A stretch of DNA of 48,519 bases from Streptomyces tardus. GTDB taxonomy: Bacteria; Actinomycetota; Actinomycetes; Streptomycetales; Streptomycetaceae. Below, piece by piece: positions 32,942-41,435 of this stretch. Made by a program: the position numbers and the translations under genes. The notes below the pieces were generated by a model. The model was not told the DNA's origin. It searched no databases and saw only the letters and a list, made by a program, of their open reading frames with translations. Where the stretch lies: contig NZ_JAELVF020000001.1 in the NCBI RefSeq assembly GCF_018101125.2, positions 1,142,257 to 1,190,775 on the forward strand, given 5' to 3'. The stretch's first letter is position 1, and the number at the start of each line of letters is the position of its first letter.

Positions 32942-33354
32942 CCGGAGCGGGCGACCGGGCGACCGGTGACGCCCCGCTGACCGGGCCGGCTGCTTGCGCG
33001 GCGGGCCGATCGGCTGGGTGCGCGACCCGTGCGGGCGCCGGGCTGCGGCCGAGCCCCGGGCGGGCCTGGCGCTCGGTGGCGGGTCACTTGACGAAGTCCC
33101 CGGCCGGTCAGGGCCACTGGCCGAGTGCACGCCGCTTCCGGCCGCCGGCCGAGCGCGCGGCCGGTACAGCGGTCGTTCGAAGTACGGTGCGCCGCAAGCG
33201 AGTTCGCCGAGCACCGCGCGTCCGCAGGGAGTTCGCCAAGTACCGCACGGCGTGCGGGGGTTGGCGAACTCCGGCCGGGAGCCCGCCGGTTCGGCGCCGT
33301 ACGGCGCGGTGGCCCGTGGTGGCCGCATCCGCGGTGGCCCCGACCGCGGTGGGG
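32942..33354. other. Gap between otsA and otsB
   Basis: About 410 bases without a gene. It carries the bidirectional hairpin listed separately and an extra copy of its left arm (33200-33219, GAGTTCGCCGAGCACCGCGC). Confidence 0.5.
33228..33272. terminator. Bidirectional terminator otsA / otsB
   Basis: Outer 12-bp arms GGAGTTCGCCAA (33228-33239) and TTGGCGAACTCC (33261-33272), inner 6-bp stem CCGCAC/GTGCGG (33243-33248, 33252-33257). It is about 85 bases beyond the otsB stop and 285 beyond otsA. Confidence 0.7.
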
Positions 33355-34215
33355 TCAGTCGTGCGCGGCCAGGTGGTCGGCGACAGCGGCCAGGAAGGCC
33401 GCGACGCCCTGCGGTCCGTCGAGGGTGAGGTCGGCGCACTCGATCAGCGGGGCGACGATCTCGTGGGGGTCGCCGCTGCACACCAGCAGTCCCGGCAGCC
33501 CTCCGGACCGCAGGCTCAACACCGCCTCGTAGGCGGGGAGATCGCCGAGGTCGTCGCCGCCGTAGAGGACCGCCCCGGTGTCGGGCGGCGGGCCCGCTTC
33601 GGCGAGGAATCCGCGCAGGGCAGCGCCCTTGTCCATCCCGGCCGGACGCACTTCCAGGACGAACCGGCCGGGTTCCAGGTGGAGTTCGTGGCGTGCGGCG
33701 AGGTCGGCCACCGGTTCGCGCAGCCGGTCGAAGGTGCCGGCGGGGTCCTGCGTGCGACGGGTGTGGACGGCAACCGCGTACCCCTTGTCCTCGGTCGCGG
33801 TGCCGTCGGGGGCCGCCAACCGCCGGAGCAGATCCGGGAGTTCGGCACGCACAGCGTCGATGCCGGGGTGGGGCGGCGGGAGGCGCAGCTCGCCGGTGGC
33901 CGCGTCCCAGCGCTCCGCCCCGTACGCACCAAGGACGGTCAACCGCTCCAGGCCCGCGGTCTTCGCGAAGCTGCCGTACTCCACCGCCGTGCGGGCCGGC
34001 CGTCCGGTGATGACGGCGACGGCACGCATCCGGGGGGCGAGCCGCGCGAGCGCGTCGAGCACCCCGGGATGGACGCGGGCGTCTGCGGGGTCGGGGACGA
34101 TCGGCGAGAGCGTGCCGTCGAAGTCGAACGCCAGGACGGAGTCCGCGGGATGGGCCAGCAGTGCGTCCAGCGCGGTGCGGCCGGCAGCGGTCACGGGGAT
34201 CGGAAGAGGGCCCAT
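33355..34215 (-). CDS. otsB: Trehalose-6-phosphate phosphatase
   Basis: 286 residues from ATG 34215. HAD-family phosphatase: motif I AFDFDGTLSPIV with the nucleophilic Asp, motif II VAVITGRPA, motif III Lys in RPAGMDKGAAL, and motif IV GDDLGDLPAYEA. It removes phosphate from trehalose-6-P made by OtsA. It is on the opposite strand from otsA, so the two are not one operon. TATCGT lies six bases upstream of the ATG with no Shine-Dalgarno, suggesting a leaderless mRNA. Confidence 0.93.
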   Translation of the reverse strand: MGPLPIPVTAAGRTALDALLAHPADSVLAFDFDGTLSPIVPDPADARVHPGVLDALARLAPRMRAVAVITGRPARTAVEYGSFAKTAGLERLTVLGAYGAERWDAATGELRLPPPHPGIDAVRAELPDLLRRLAAPDGTATEDKGYAVAVHTRRTQDPAGTFDRLREPVADLAARHELHLEPGRFVLEVRPAGMDKGAALRGFLAEAGPPPDTGAVLYGGDDLGDLPAYEAVLSLRSGGLPGLLVCSGDPHEIVAPLIECADLTLDGPQGVAAFLAAVADHLAAHD

Positions 34216-34412
34216 GGAAGCACGATACGTCCGTCTCCCCGCTCCGCGCAGGAGTGCTCCGGAAGCCCGTCCTCTCGAAAGTCCTCCGTCGCCCGAGGAA
34301 CAGGGGCCCGGGGAACAGCCGTCCGAGGAACAGGGGCCGATGTCGGCGCCGCGCCGGCGCAACCGCCTCGATCCACCGCGGGCGGGCGCGTCGTACGGCG
34401 GTGGCGGGCGGG

Positions 34413-34943
34413 TCAGCGACGCGCGCGGTGGGCGTCCCGTACGCGGCGCAGCCGGTTGACGGTGACGGGATCGTGGCGGGCGGCGGCGGGATCGTCGAGC
34501 AGCGCGTTCAGCAGCTGGTAGTAGCGGGTCGGCGAGAGGCCGAGCTGCTCACGGACGGCTCGTTCCTTGGCGCCCGGGCCGGGCCAGCCCCTGCGTTCCA
34601 GCGCGAGAACGGCGCGGTCGCGGGCGTCGAGCGCTGCGCCGCCCGCGTCGCTCCCGTCGCTTGTGCGGCCCTCGGGCGGCGGCCCGCTCCCGTCCGGAAC
34701 TTCGTCGCCGGCCGCCTGCGTCTGCTCACGTACCGGGTGCACTCGGTCTTCCTGCGTCCGGTCCGCCTGCGACTGCGTCCGGTCCGTCGGCGCCTGCGCA
34801 TCCGCCACCCGACCCGTACGATCCGCGACGTCTTCGGTGCCGACCCCGGCGCTTTCGTCGCCGCCCTCGGGTACGGGGGAGGCCGGTCGGGACGGCGCGC
34901 GGGTCGCGGCGGACGGGTCCGCGGGGTCGGCTGGCTGGGTCAC
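34413..34943 (-). CDS. DUF3263 domain protein with disordered N-terminus
   Basis: 176 residues from GTG 34943. Residues 1-105 are Asp/Glu/Thr/Gln-rich and probably disordered. The last 70 are a clean DUF3263 domain (LDARDRAVLALERRGW, GAKERAVREQLGLSPTRYYQLLNALLDDP, DPVTVNRLRRVRDAHR), an actinobacterial HTH-like domain usually found as a protein of about 70-100 residues, of unknown function. Its promoter (TAGCCT, six bases before GTG) overlaps the stop codon of the upstream binding-protein gene, and the transcript is probably leaderless. Confidence 0.85.
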   Translation of the reverse strand: MTQPADPADPSAATRAPSRPASPVPEGGDESAGVGTEDVADRTGRVADAQAPTDRTQSQADRTQEDRVHPVREQTQAAGDEVPDGSGPPPEGRTSDGSDAGGAALDARDRAVLALERRGWPGPGAKERAVREQLGLSPTRYYQLLNALLDDPAAARHDPVTVNRLRRVRDAHRARR

Positions 34944-34952
34944 GGGCCCAGG

Positions 34953-36248
34953 CTACTCACTCGCCTCGCGGGCGGCGGCCTCGCGCTCCTCGGCCCCGCG
35001 TTGGAGGCCGTCGAGCACCGCGGCCGGATCGCCGCCCTCGGCGACCGCTCCGCCCACGCGCTTGCGGATCTCCTGGCTCACGTCGGGCCAGGACACCTTG
35101 TTCAGCGGGTAGAACTCCGCCTCGCCCAACGCCCGCAGGAACGGCCGCAGTTCCTTGTTCCTGCTGTCGGCCAGCATCTTGTCGGAGGCGCTCATGGTGA
35201 CCGGGATCAGCCCGTAGCGGTCCATGAACTCGTAGTGCTGTTCGTCCTGGAAGAGGAAGTCGAGGAAAGCGCCGATCTCCTTGCGGTGGCCGTTCTCCTT
35301 GAACCCCATGATCCAGTCGGCGACGCCCATGGTGGACCCGGCCGGTTCCGATCTGCCGGGCAGCGGCGCGGTGCCGTAGTCGATCTTCGCCTTCTGCGCG
35401 GGTTCGACGAGCGTGGGGTGGCCGTTGAGCATTCCCACCTCGCCCCTGCCGAACGCCTCGAAGACGTCCTTGCGGTCGAGGTCGGCGGGGGCGCCCGGGC
35501 CGGTGAGGCCCTTGCCGACGAGTTCGTCGCGGAGCCAGGTGAAGGTGGCGACGTTCTCCGGGGCGTCCAGTGTGTACGTGCCGACCTGGTCGGTGATGCC
35601 GGCGCCCCCGCCGAGCATCCACATCATCGACTCGCCCTGCGCCTCCTCCCGGCCGAGCGGCAGTCCGTACGGGTGCTTGACCCCTGCGGCGTCGAGTGCC
35701 TGCGCGGCCTTCTGGAGCTGCTTCCAGGTCTGCGGGGGCTTCTCGGGGTCGAGCCCGGCGTCGGCGAAGAGCTTCTTGTTGTAGAAGAGCACCCGGGTGC
35801 TGGAGGCGAACGGCAGCCCGTACTGGGTGCGGCCGACCTCTCCGGCCCGGGCCAGCGCGGGCACGAGGTTGGCGTGGGTGGGTATGGAGAGCAGCTCGGA
35901 CACGCTGTAGAGGCGCCCCTCGGCGGCGTAGTCCGCGTATCCGCCCACCTGGGCGATGTCCGGGGCCTCGCCCGCCTTGACCATGTCGGCGACCTCGCCC
36001 TCGACGTCGTTCCAGCTCAGCACGGTGACATCGACGCGGATCCCGTCGTTCTCCTTCTCGAAGCGCTCCACGGCCTCGTCCCAGTAGTGCTGGGAGCTGC
36101 TCGGCTTTCCGGGGTCGCCGTAGTCGGCCGCGACCACCTTGAGGGTGACGTCACCGCCCCCTGGGCCGGCGCCGCAGCCCGAGGCTCCCAGACCCATGAC
36201 GCCCACCAGGCCGAAGGCCGCCCAACCAGTGAACCGACGACGCTGCAC
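34953..36248 (-). CDS. Sugar ABC-transporter substrate-binding lipoprotein
   Basis: 431 residues from GTG 36248, with GAAGGAG upstream. N-terminal RRR followed by a hydrophobic segment and a lipobox-like GASGC (Cys is the lipidation site; Ala rather than Leu at -3 is acceptable). Family 1 solute-binding fold: VTLKVVAADYGDPG, WDEAVERFEKENDGIRVDVT, GEAPDIAQVGGYADYAAEG, TTMGVADWIMGF-like hinge region. Expected to capture a sugar or oligosaccharide at the membrane. No permease or ATPase gene is adjacent, so it would share a transporter encoded elsewhere (MsiK-type ATPases often do this in Streptomyces). I remember a similar binding protein beside nagKA in S. coelicolor, but the ligand is not known to me. 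Confidence 0.9.
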   Translation of the reverse strand: MQRRRFTGWAAFGLVGVMGLGASGCGAGPGGGDVTLKVVAADYGDPGKPSSSQHYWDEAVERFEKENDGIRVDVTVLSWNDVEGEVADMVKAGEAPDIAQVGGYADYAAEGRLYSVSELLSIPTHANLVPALARAGEVGRTQYGLPFASSTRVLFYNKKLFADAGLDPEKPPQTWKQLQKAAQALDAAGVKHPYGLPLGREEAQGESMMWMLGGGAGITDQVGTYTLDAPENVATFTWLRDELVGKGLTGPGAPADLDRKDVFEAFGRGEVGMLNGHPTLVEPAQKAKIDYGTAPLPGRSEPAGSTMGVADWIMGFKENGHRKEIGAFLDFLFQDEQHYEFMDRYGLIPVTMSASDKMLADSRNKELRPFLRALGEAEFYPLNKVSWPDVSQEIRKRVGGAVAEGGDPAAVLDGLQRGAEEREAAAREASE

Positions 36249-36635
36249 CGCGAATCGCTCCTTCGCACTACCGTGCGTGCGCAACGTGCCCGGGGCTCGC
36301 CGCCGCACCGACTTCCGACCGAGGCCGGTTCGGCGCCGAACGGGTCGACCGGCCACTCCTGGTACGGGCGTGAGAGCCGGCGCGCACACCTGTTCTTCAC
36401 ATACCCGTGCGGTGCACGAGTCTCCCGCCCGCTCCGCCTCAGGTCCAGACCACAACCGCGATCAGTTCCGGACGGGCCGGATCCGGCCTGCTCAGCGGCG
36501 GGTTGACGCGCTTCCGCATCGGTTCGCACAACCGGCCATCGGCCGTCACCGGAGAACGGGTCACCGGGGCACCCGAGAGCCCGTCAGCCGACAGCCGGTC
36601 ACCCGCGTCCGCGCTGCGGGCGGTCCGTGCGCGAG
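36249..36635. other. Gap between flavin reductase and binding-protein genes
   Basis: About 390 bases with no gene. The part near 36290 holds GTGCGTGCGCAACGTGC-like repeats upstream of the binding-protein gene; the part near 36540-36600 has short CGGTCACC-type direct repeats. No clear hairpin or operator. Confidence 0.4.
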
Positions 36636-37238
36636 CTAGGCGAGGCCGCGGTACCGCCCCTGGAAGTACGTCAGCGGGCCGCCCTGACCGCCGGGCAGAA
36701 CCGTGTTCAGCACCCGGGCGACGAGCAGCGTGTGGTCGCCGGCCGCGACCCGCTGCTCGGTGCGGCACTCCAACTGCGCGAGCGCGCCGTCGAGCAGCGG
36801 CGCGCCGGAGAACTCGCCGCGCACGTGCGGGGTTTCCTGGAACATCAGTCGGTCGCTGAGCCGGCCCTTCATCGCGAAGCGGCCGGCGGTCTGCCGCTGC
36901 TCCTCCGTCAACAGCGAGGCGGCCCAGAGCGGTTGGCGCTCCAGCAGCTCGTCCATACGGGACTCGGTGCGCACACTGAGCAGCACCAGAGGAGGCTCCA
37001 GCGACACCGAGACGAAGGCGGTCGCGGTCATCCCGACGTCGGAACCGCGCGGACCGTCCTCCTCGTCGTGGCCGGTGACCAGCACCACCCCGGACGCGAG
37101 CCGCGCCATCGCGGCACGGAAGTGTTCTGTGCTCACCCCCTCAGGATGGGGGGTGTCCGCCTCGGAGGGGTGGTGGGCCGGCTGCTCGGTCGTCGGATAC
37201 ACCCCAGCACCGTAGATCCCCGCCACGACCGGGCGCAT
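36636..37238 (-). CDS. Flavin reductase (FMN-binding split-barrel)
   Basis: 200 residues from ATG 37238, chosen for GGAGG four bases upstream; GTG at 37136 would give the family's usual length of about 165. Flavin reductase domain: FRAAMARLASGVVLVTG, MTATAFVSVSLEPPLVLLSV (FMN binding), AGRFAMKGRL, LAQLECRTEQRVAAGDHTLLVARV. It reduces FMN or FAD with NAD(P)H and supplies free reduced flavin to two-component monooxygenases; no such oxygenase is adjacent. A perfect 12-bp palindrome (37258-37269) lies 20 bases upstream. It diverges from cdgB. Confidence 0.88.
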   Translation of the reverse strand: MRPVVAGIYGAGVYPTTEQPAHHPSEADTPHPEGVSTEHFRAAMARLASGVVLVTGHDEEDGPRGSDVGMTATAFVSVSLEPPLVLLSVRTESRMDELLERQPLWAASLLTEEQRQTAGRFAMKGRLSDRLMFQETPHVRGEFSGAPLLDGALAQLECRTEQRVAAGDHTLLVARVLNTVLPGGQGGPLTYFQGRYRGLA

Positions 37239-37257
37239 CGGTCCTCCGGCGGAAGCG

Positions 37258-37269
37258 GGTCCTAGGACC
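37258..37269. promoter_or_regulatory. Perfect palindrome before the flavin reductase
   Basis: GGTCCTAGGACC, perfect over 12 bp with the rare CTAG tetranucleotide at its centre; 20 bases before the ATG. A repressor site is likely; the regulator is unknown. Confidence 0.5.
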
Positions 37270-37321
37270 GCACGACCAGGCCGCAAGGGAGCGGTGGATG
37301 GTCAACACCCGTACCGGTTTC

Positions 37322-37335
37322 GTGACTTGAGTCAC
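37322..37335. promoter_or_regulatory. BldD-box-like dyad upstream of cdgB
   Basis: GTGAC-TTGA-GTCAC, close to the BldD consensus AGTGA-N-TCACC. A TAATTG -10-like hexamer (37345-37350) lies 17 bases after GTGACT, so the dyad would cover the -35. BldD-c-di-GMP is reported to repress cdgB in S. coelicolor (recalled). Confidence 0.6.
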
Positions 37336-37447
37336 AGAACGCATTAATTGTTGACCCTGTGTACCGAGTGAACAGCTCGCTGTGATTCAGTGGCGGAGAC
37401 ACCCGGAAGAGTGACTTCTGGCGGTTGAACGGTAAACAGGGGAGGCG

Positions 37448-39076
37448 ATGGACACCGACTCGGAGCCCTACGTTCACCTCGCGACACTGCGCCAGCTGCA
37501 CCAGTCGGTTGCGCAGCTCAACAGCGCGCGCAGCCTCGCCGACACTCTCCAGGCCGTCGCGGACGGTGTCGTCTCCGGCCTCGGATTCGAGCTCGCCGCC
37601 GTCAACCTGGTGCGCCAGGACGGCGATCTGGTGGTCGCCGCCATCAGCGGCAGCCAGGCGGCCGAGGCGATGATGGCCGGCCGCGTCGGCTCCCGCGCCT
37701 CCTGGGAGCGCCGGCTGAGCATGGGCGAGGTGTGGGGCGAGCTGCGCTTCATCCCGTACACGGACGGCTGGGTGCTCGACGAGGACGACGTGCCGCAGTG
37801 GCACCACACCGCACCGGCACCGCAGTTCGCCGGCGAGTGGCATCCGATGGACCGGCTCTTCGCCCCGATGTTCTCCCCCGACGGCGAGCTGATCGGGGTC
37901 ATATCCGTCGACAAGCCGGTCGACGGGCGCCGCCCGGGCCCCTGGGGCTGCGACGCCCTGCAGATGTACGCCTTCCAGTCCGCCGTGGCGATCAACAACT
38001 CGCGGCTGCGCTCCAACATGCAGCGCGCCCTGGTCCGGCTGGAGCGGGAGCAGCAGGCGCTGCGCGCCAGCGAGGAGAGCTTCCGCCAGGCCTTCGAGTA
38101 CGCGCCGAGCGGCATGGCGATAGCCGAGATGGGCGGCGACGAGCGGGGCCGGCTGATCAAGACGAACGACGCGCTCTGCCGGCTGCTCGGCCGGCCCGCC
38201 TCGATGATGCGGCGCTACAGCTTCTCCGACCTCGTGCACCCCGAGGACGTCGGCACCCTGCTGCGCACCTCGGCCGAGGGCGGTCGCGCCGAGCTGCGGC
38301 TCAACCGGCGGGACGGCTCCTACCTCTGGGTCTCGCTGCGCAACTCCGTGGTCGCCGACACCGCCGACGGCCCCCGCTTCCTCCTCACCCACGTCGAGGA
38401 CATCGAGGAGCGCAAGCGCCACGAGCTCCAGCTCGCCCACCGCGCCAGCCACGACTCGCTCACCGGGCTCCCGAACAGCGCCGAGCTGCGCGCCCGGCTC
38501 TCCGCCCGGCTCTGCGAACGCCCGCTGCCGGCCGGCACCTCCGTACAGGACTTCTTCGACGCCCAGGCCGAGACGTACGCCTTCGCCGCCGAGGCGTTCG
38601 ACCAGCCGCAGGCCGCGCTGGGCGCCTTCGACAACCACCACGAGCACCTGACCGCCCCGGAGAGCGACGACCCGTCCGAGAAGGGGCTCGCGGTGCTCTT
38701 CTGCGATCTGGACGGCTTCAAGTCGATCAACGACCGCTTCGGCCACCACTGCGGCGACGCCGTACTGATCGAGGTGGCGCGGCGGCTGGCGGGCCAGGTG
38801 CGGGACAACGACACCGTCGCCCGGCTCGGCGGTGACGAGTTCGTCGTCCTCGCCGACGGGCTCGGCGCCCCGGACGCGGCCGACCTCGCGCTGCGGTTGC
38901 GCAACGCGATCATTCCGCCGATACGGGTCGAAGGGCGCTCGGTGCGCGTAGGGGCAAGTTTCGGGATCGGATGGGCGGCCTGCGGCATGTCGGCCGAGGA
39001 TGTACTGCAATCCGCTGACCAGCGCATGTACGTCGAAAAGCGGTCACGTTCCAAGGCCCATCGGCGTGCCGGCTGA
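37448..39076 (+). CDS. cdgB: Diguanylate cyclase, GAF-PAS-GGDEF (CdgB)
   Basis: 542 residues, soluble. GAF domain about 20-185 (SLADTLQAVADGVVSGLGFE, LIGVISVDKPVDGRRPG), coiled coil 185-210, PAS about 210-330 (EESFRQAFEYAPSGMAIAE, FSDLVHPEDVGTLL), then GGDEF from 340. The active-site loop is GGDEF (461-465), and R452-x-x-D455 five residues before it forms the product-inhibition I-site. An insertion of about 85 residues separates SHDSLTGLPN from VLFCDLDGFKSIND. It makes c-di-GMP, which in Streptomyces locks BldD in its DNA-binding form and delays sporulation. There is a BldD-like box in its promoter. GGGGAGG is upstream of the ATG. Confidence 0.95.
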   Translation: MDTDSEPYVHLATLRQLHQSVAQLNSARSLADTLQAVADGVVSGLGFELAAVNLVRQDGDLVVAAISGSQAAEAMMAGRVGSRASWERRLSMGEVWGELRFIPYTDGWVLDEDDVPQWHHTAPAPQFAGEWHPMDRLFAPMFSPDGELIGVISVDKPVDGRRPGPWGCDALQMYAFQSAVAINNSRLRSNMQRALVRLEREQQALRASEESFRQAFEYAPSGMAIAEMGGDERGRLIKTNDALCRLLGRPASMMRRYSFSDLVHPEDVGTLLRTSAEGGRAELRLNRRDGSYLWVSLRNSVVADTADGPRFLLTHVEDIEERKRHELQLAHRASHDSLTGLPNSAELRARLSARLCERPLPAGTSVQDFFDAQAETYAFAAEAFDQPQAALGAFDNHHEHLTAPESDDPSEKGLAVLFCDLDGFKSINDRFGHHCGDAVLIEVARRLAGQVRDNDTVARLGGDEFVVLADGLGAPDAADLALRLRNAIIPPIRVEGRSVRVGASFGIGWAACGMSAEDVLQSADQRMYVEKRSRSKAHRRAG

Positions 39077-39173
39077 GTCCCGCCGAGCGGTCACCGGCAT
39101 CGAGCGTTCGTCCGAAAGCGGTAGGCTGCGGCGCGTCAGCCGAATGCCGGATGCCGTATGAGGAGAGCAGGCG

Positions 39174-40091
39174 ATGACCGCCGGAAACAACGGTACGAAC
39201 CCGCCGGAGGGCGACGACCCGTTCGGCTATCTGTACCGGTCCGAGAACGGTGCGCCCTCCGCCCAGGGACAGCAGGCGAACAGCCCGCGCAGGTCGTACA
39301 ACGAGGTCAGAGCAGTCGGTGACCGCCGCTACGGGCAGCAGCAGCGCCCGCAGCCCGACCAGTCGCCGAGCCCGTACTACGCGGCCCCCGAGACGCAGCC
39401 CGGTGGCGGCCAGGGCGGTTCCGGCGGCCCCGGTCGCCGCGCGGCCGGTCGCGCGAACCAGGAGCCGGCCCGCCGCAACGGCCTGCTGATCGGCGCCCTC
39501 GCGGTCGTCGGCGCCGTGATCCTCGGCGTCGGTGCCGCCTTCGCCTTCAGCGACAGCGACGACGACAAGGCCGGGGCCGACCCGGGGGCGTCGGAGTCCG
39601 CCGACGCGGGCCAGGACGACGCACCCGACCCGGACGACGGCCCGCCGGAGGAGGACGAGGAGCGTCCGCTCCCCCAGGAGAACGGCTCCAGCCTCCGGCT
39701 GGAGAACGGCCCCGTGGTCGCCGGCGACGTGGAGGGTTCGCGCGCCAAGGACGGCTCGTACATCCACGGCTTCAAGGAGGGCTCGGCCGCCCTGTGGCAG
39801 CCGGAGATCGAGGAGGACGGGGAGTACACCGTCTTCGTCGGCTACACCGTGCCGGGCAAGGACATGAGCCTCCAGGTCTCGGCCAACGACGCCTCCCCCT
39901 ACTCGGCACGCTTCAGCAACTACGCCGGCGCCGAAGAGGGCGACTGGGCCAAGGGCTGGACCCAGACGTTCGCCTGGGTGGAGCTCAAGAAGGGCACCAA
40001 CGACATCCGGATCGCCTGCGGCGACAAGGCAGAGCAGTGCAGCGTCGCGATGGACCGCATCTGGCTGGAGAAGGGCCACGTGAAGAAGTAA
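39174..40091 (+). CDS. Membrane-anchored carbohydrate-binding (CBM6/35-like) protein
   Basis: 305 residues from ATG 39174 with GAGGAGAG upstream. Order: polar Gln/Pro-rich cytoplasmic tail of about 100 residues, one membrane helix (LLIGALAVVGAVILGVGAAF), an extracellular Asp/Glu-rich linker, and a beta-sandwich domain of about 130 residues (LENGPVVAGDVEGS, HGFKEGSAALWQPEIEEDGEYTVFVGY, then FAWVELKKGTNDIRIACG, RIWLEKGHV) resembling CBM6/CBM35 modules. No catalytic domain is present. It could tether the wall or polysaccharide; it follows cdgB by about 100 bases but has its own spacer. The ligand is unknown. Confidence 0.85.
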   Translation: MTAGNNGTNPPEGDDPFGYLYRSENGAPSAQGQQANSPRRSYNEVRAVGDRRYGQQQRPQPDQSPSPYYAAPETQPGGGQGGSGGPGRRAAGRANQEPARRNGLLIGALAVVGAVILGVGAAFAFSDSDDDKAGADPGASESADAGQDDAPDPDDGPPEEDEERPLPQENGSSLRLENGPVVAGDVEGSRAKDGSYIHGFKEGSAALWQPEIEEDGEYTVFVGYTVPGKDMSLQVSANDASPYSARFSNYAGAEEGDWAKGWTQTFAWVELKKGTNDIRIACGDKAEQCSVAMDRIWLEKGHVKK

Positions 40092-40171
40092 CCCGTCCCC
40101 GCAGCCCGTACGCACCGCGCCCGGGCTGCGGGCGGTACGGGCGGGACGGCCCCCGCCGGACAGCTGCGAGC

Positions 40172-40203
40172 CGAGCCGCGCGCCCCGAAGGGCGCGCGGC
40201 TCG
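40172..40203 (+). terminator. Terminator of the CBM protein gene
   Basis: 14-bp perfect arms CGAGCCGCGCGCCC (40172-40185) and its complement (40190-40203), loop CGAA. Confidence 0.85.
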
Positions 40204-40242
40204 TACGCGTTGTACGGCGGCTGCGCCGGGCCGTTCGGCACT

Positions 40243-40290
40243 CCCGACCGGCTGAGCCCGTCGGCCGGCCGACGGGCTCAGCCGGTCGGG
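40243..40290 (-). terminator. 48-bp perfect palindrome covering the nagA stop
   Basis: Two 24-bp perfect arms with no spacer, centred between 40266 and 40267 (GGCCGGCC). The last four codons and the stop of nagA (40278-40280) lie in the left-strand arm, so the hairpin forms only after the ribosome leaves. Confidence 0.85.
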
Positions 40291-41435
40291 TCGACCACCC
40301 ACTCGCCCTTGCGCAGCACTCCGCGCAGGGTGAACTCCGCGTCCAGCACCACGAGATCGGCGTCCTTCCCCGCGGCGAGCGAGCCGACCCGGTCGTCCAG
40401 GCCGAGCAGCCTGGCGGGGTTGGCCGACAGCGCGCGCACGGCGTCCTCGATCGGCAGTGCGTCGAGCGTCACCGCGCGCCGCAGCGCGGCATCGAGGGTC
40501 AGTGTGGAGCCCGCGATGGAGCCGCTGGGCACCCGGGCGACTCCGTCCACGACGGTGACGTCCATGGCCCCGAGCCGGTAGGTGCCGTCGCCGAAACCGG
40601 CCGCGTCCATCGCGTCGGTGACGAAGGCGACCCGATCCGCGCCGGCCGAGCGGAACGCCAACTCGGTGACGGACGGGTGGAGATGCACGCCGTCGTTGAT
40701 CAGCTCGACGGTGACGCGCTCGTCCTCCAGCAGCGCCGCGATGGGGCCGGGCTCGCGGTGGTGCAGCGGCGGCATCGCGTTGAAGAGGTGGGTGGCGACC
40801 GTGGCGCCGGCCTCGATCGCCTCGCGGGTCTGCTCGTAGGTCGCGTCGGTGTGGCCGACCGCGGCGATCACGCCGTGCTCGGCCAGCAGCCGTACGGAGT
40901 CGAGTCCGCCCGGGAGTTCGGCGGCGAGCGTCATCATCCGCGCCGTGCCGCGTGCCGCTTCCAGCAGCTTGCGCACCTCGGCCGGGTCGGGGTGGCGCAG
41001 CAGCTCCTCGGCGTGGGCGCCCTTGCGACACGGCGAGATGAACGGCCCCTCGAAGTGGACACCCGCCAGGTCGCCCTGCTCGACCAGCTCGGAGAGCAGC
41101 GCCGCCTGACGGGCCAGGACGTCCAGATCGCCGGTGACGGTCGAGGCGACCGTCGTCGTCGTCCCGTGCAGCCGGTGGGTGCGTACGCCGGTCAGCACGC
41201 TCTCGGCGTCGCCGGAGGTGAACGAGCCGCCGCCACCGCCGTGGTTGTGCAGATCGACGAAGCCCGGTACGACCCAGTGGCCGGTCAGGTCGACCGCGCC
41301 GGACGCGGGCGCTCCCGAGCCGGAGCCGACATAGGCGATGCGTCCGCCCGCGAACGCCAACTCGCCGTCCTCCAGCACCCCTTCGGGGGTGACGACACGA
41401 GCGCCGGTCAACAAAGTGCGGCCCGACTCGGTCAT
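40278..41435 (-). CDS. nagA: N-acetylglucosamine-6-phosphate deacetylase
   Basis: 385 residues. Amidohydrolase fold: VVPGFVDLHNHGGGG (metal-binding H-x-H), GVHFEGPFISP (metal Glu), VGHTDATYEQT and THLFNAMPPLHHREPG (metal and substrate His), and AFVTDAMDAAGFGDG (catalytic Asp). It converts GlcNAc-6-P to GlcN-6-P and acetate, the step after NagK and after MurQ. The ATG overlaps the nagK stop (ATGA), so the two are an operon with coupled translation. Known in S. coelicolor as nagKA under DasR control. Its C-terminal codons are part of a 48-bp palindromic terminator. Confidence 0.97.
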   Translation of the reverse strand: MTESGRTLLTGARVVTPEGVLEDGELAFAGGRIAYVGSGSGAPASGAVDLTGHWVVPGFVDLHNHGGGGGSFTSGDAESVLTGVRTHRLHGTTTTVASTVTGDLDVLARQAALLSELVEQGDLAGVHFEGPFISPCRKGAHAEELLRHPDPAEVRKLLEAARGTARMMTLAAELPGGLDSVRLLAEHGVIAAVGHTDATYEQTREAIEAGATVATHLFNAMPPLHHREPGPIAALLEDERVTVELINDGVHLHPSVTELAFRSAGADRVAFVTDAMDAAGFGDGTYRLGAMDVTVVDGVARVPSGSIAGSTLTLDAALRRAVTLDALPIEDAVRALSANPARLLGLDDRVGSLAAGKDADLVVLDAEFTLRGVLRKGEWVVDPTG

